Positions 41,353-41,590 of a stretch of DNA of 41,590 bases are shown piece after piece. The notes beneath the pieces were generated by a model. It did not search any database, was not told the origin of the DNA, and saw only the letters and a list, made by a program, of their open reading frames with translations. Within the stretch, counting starts at the first letter, position 1. Every line of letters begins with the position of its first letter. Source of the DNA: Bradyrhizobium sp. Ai1a-2. GTDB taxonomy: Bacteria > Pseudomonadota > Alphaproteobacteria > Rhizobiales > Xanthobacteraceae. Location: positions 1 to 41,590 of the forward strand of contig NZ_AUEZ01000071.1 in NCBI RefSeq assembly GCF_000426245.1. The letters run 5' to 3'. A program made the position numbers and the translations under genes.

Positions 41353-41590
41353 GAGCACCGTTAGAAGAGTCATCTTCAGCAAGGGTGCTTACAATGGACG
41401 ACCATTCGGATGACATAAGACGACCGTTGTCGCCGCGTATCGAAGTGTATGCTGGCGCAGGTCGCAAGCGGTGGCCGGATGATTTGAAGGCACAGATTGC
41501 CGCGGAAAGCCTCGAGCCGGGGGCGGTTGTCACAGACGTCGCCCGTCGCCATGGCTGCCGGCCCCAGCAGGTGCACGACTGGCGGCGCCG
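41306..41590 (+). mobile_element. IS66-type insertion sequence, left end (partial)
   Basis: GTAAGCG at 41306-41312 matches the GTAA-type ends of IS66 elements and lies 88 bases before a tnpA-like gene, a normal left-end distance. It falls inside the nuclease-fusion gene. The rest of the element, its right repeat and the 8-base target duplication lie beyond the window, so the end is inferred. Confidence 0.6.
41394..41590 (+). CDS. IS66 family accessory protein TnpA (OrfA), 5' part
   Basis: ATG at 41394 opens a frame that runs to the end of the window (65 codons). After a polar N-terminal stretch the product has RKRWPDDLKAQIAAESLEPG, then VTDVARRHGCRPQQVHDWRR. This is the helix-turn-helix of IS66/IS3-type OrfA proteins, with the usual arrangement for IS66 TnpA. 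It binds the element ends and assists the TnpB/TnpC proteins expected downstream. Only the DNA-binding part is in view; the 3' end and partner genes are off the window. Confidence 0.85.
   Translation, partial: MDDHSDDIRRPLSPRIEVYAGAGRKRWPDDLKAQIAAESLEPGAVVTDVARRHGCRPQQVHDWRR

Larger units (their letters stand above)
34987..41590. mobile_element. putative genomic island anchored at tRNA-Ser (right end off window)
   Basis: From the tRNA onward base use becomes visibly less GC-rich. Gene density falls, and recombinases, broken genes, nuclease-like proteins and an insertion sequence accumulate. A tRNA 3' end followed 168 bases later by a tyrosine-recombinase gene is a classical island layout. 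No second copy of the tRNA 3' end was noticed within the window, so the other border is probably beyond 41,590. Extent and single origin are inferred; several insertions could be layered. Confidence 0.6.

Overview
The window looks like chromosomal DNA of a high-GC alphaproteobacterium, most likely Bradyrhizobium or a close relative. This rests on codon and base use, on gene types typical of that group (Crp/Fnr with a class III cyclase, DUF1272, DUF2783, DUF3175, CoxSLM-type hydroxylases, OtsA/OtsB), and on dispersed palindromes of the TCATTGCGAGCGAAGCG type that I recall from Bradyrhizobium intergenic regions. No database could be searched, so the genus is an inference.

Bases 1-12,000: the 3' end of an ISAs1-type insertion sequence, then a leftward AsmA-like protein and a HAMP/class III nucleotide cyclase. 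A rightward Crp/Fnr regulator follows, with a CRP-like palindrome in its upstream gap. Next come a leftward RND efflux pair (membrane-fusion protein and permease), an OmpA-family protein with its own terminator, and a periplasmic caspase-fold/TPR protein whose catalytic His and Cys are replaced by Tyr and Ser.

Bases 12,000-21,700: a lactonase-like metallo-hydrolase, then a cluster for tyrosine/phenylacetate-type catabolism through homogentisate. A divergent MarR regulator faces an operon of FAD monooxygenase, DUF2783 protein, an odd MBL-fold protein, homogentisate dioxygenase (hmgA) and fumarylacetoacetase. A DUF1272 zinc protein follows, then an Lrp/AsnC regulator divergent from 4-hydroxyphenylpyruvate dioxygenase (hppD). 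HppD makes homogentisate, HmgA opens its ring and FahA cleaves fumarylacetoacetate. No maleylacetoacetate isomerase is in the window. The monooxygenase may supply homogentisate, or a related ring diol, from another aromatic.

Bases 21,700-34,800: a CaiB/BaiF-family CoA transferase or racemase, a leftward coxS-coxL-coxM-type molybdenum hydroxylase operon (form II loop, so probably not CO oxidation), a chemotaxis receptor, a basic DUF3175 protein, an MFS transporter, and trehalose synthesis genes otsB and otsA. About 800 bases densely packed with palindromic repeats follow, then a small secreted protein.

Bases 34,987-41,590: a tRNA-Ser(GGA) marks a sharp change to less GC-rich, gene-poor, decayed DNA that looks like a genomic island. 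It holds a broken tyrosine recombinase, a 40-residue membrane protein, an intact catalytic-domain-only tyrosine recombinase, an HNH-like protein, a PIN-domain gene split by a one-base frameshift, and a nucleotidyltransferase fused to a PD-(D/E)XK nuclease domain. The 3' end of the fusion gene appears to be cut by the left end of an IS66-type element that runs off the window. The fusion protein and its nuclease-rich surroundings are the best candidate here for an undescribed defence or conflict system.
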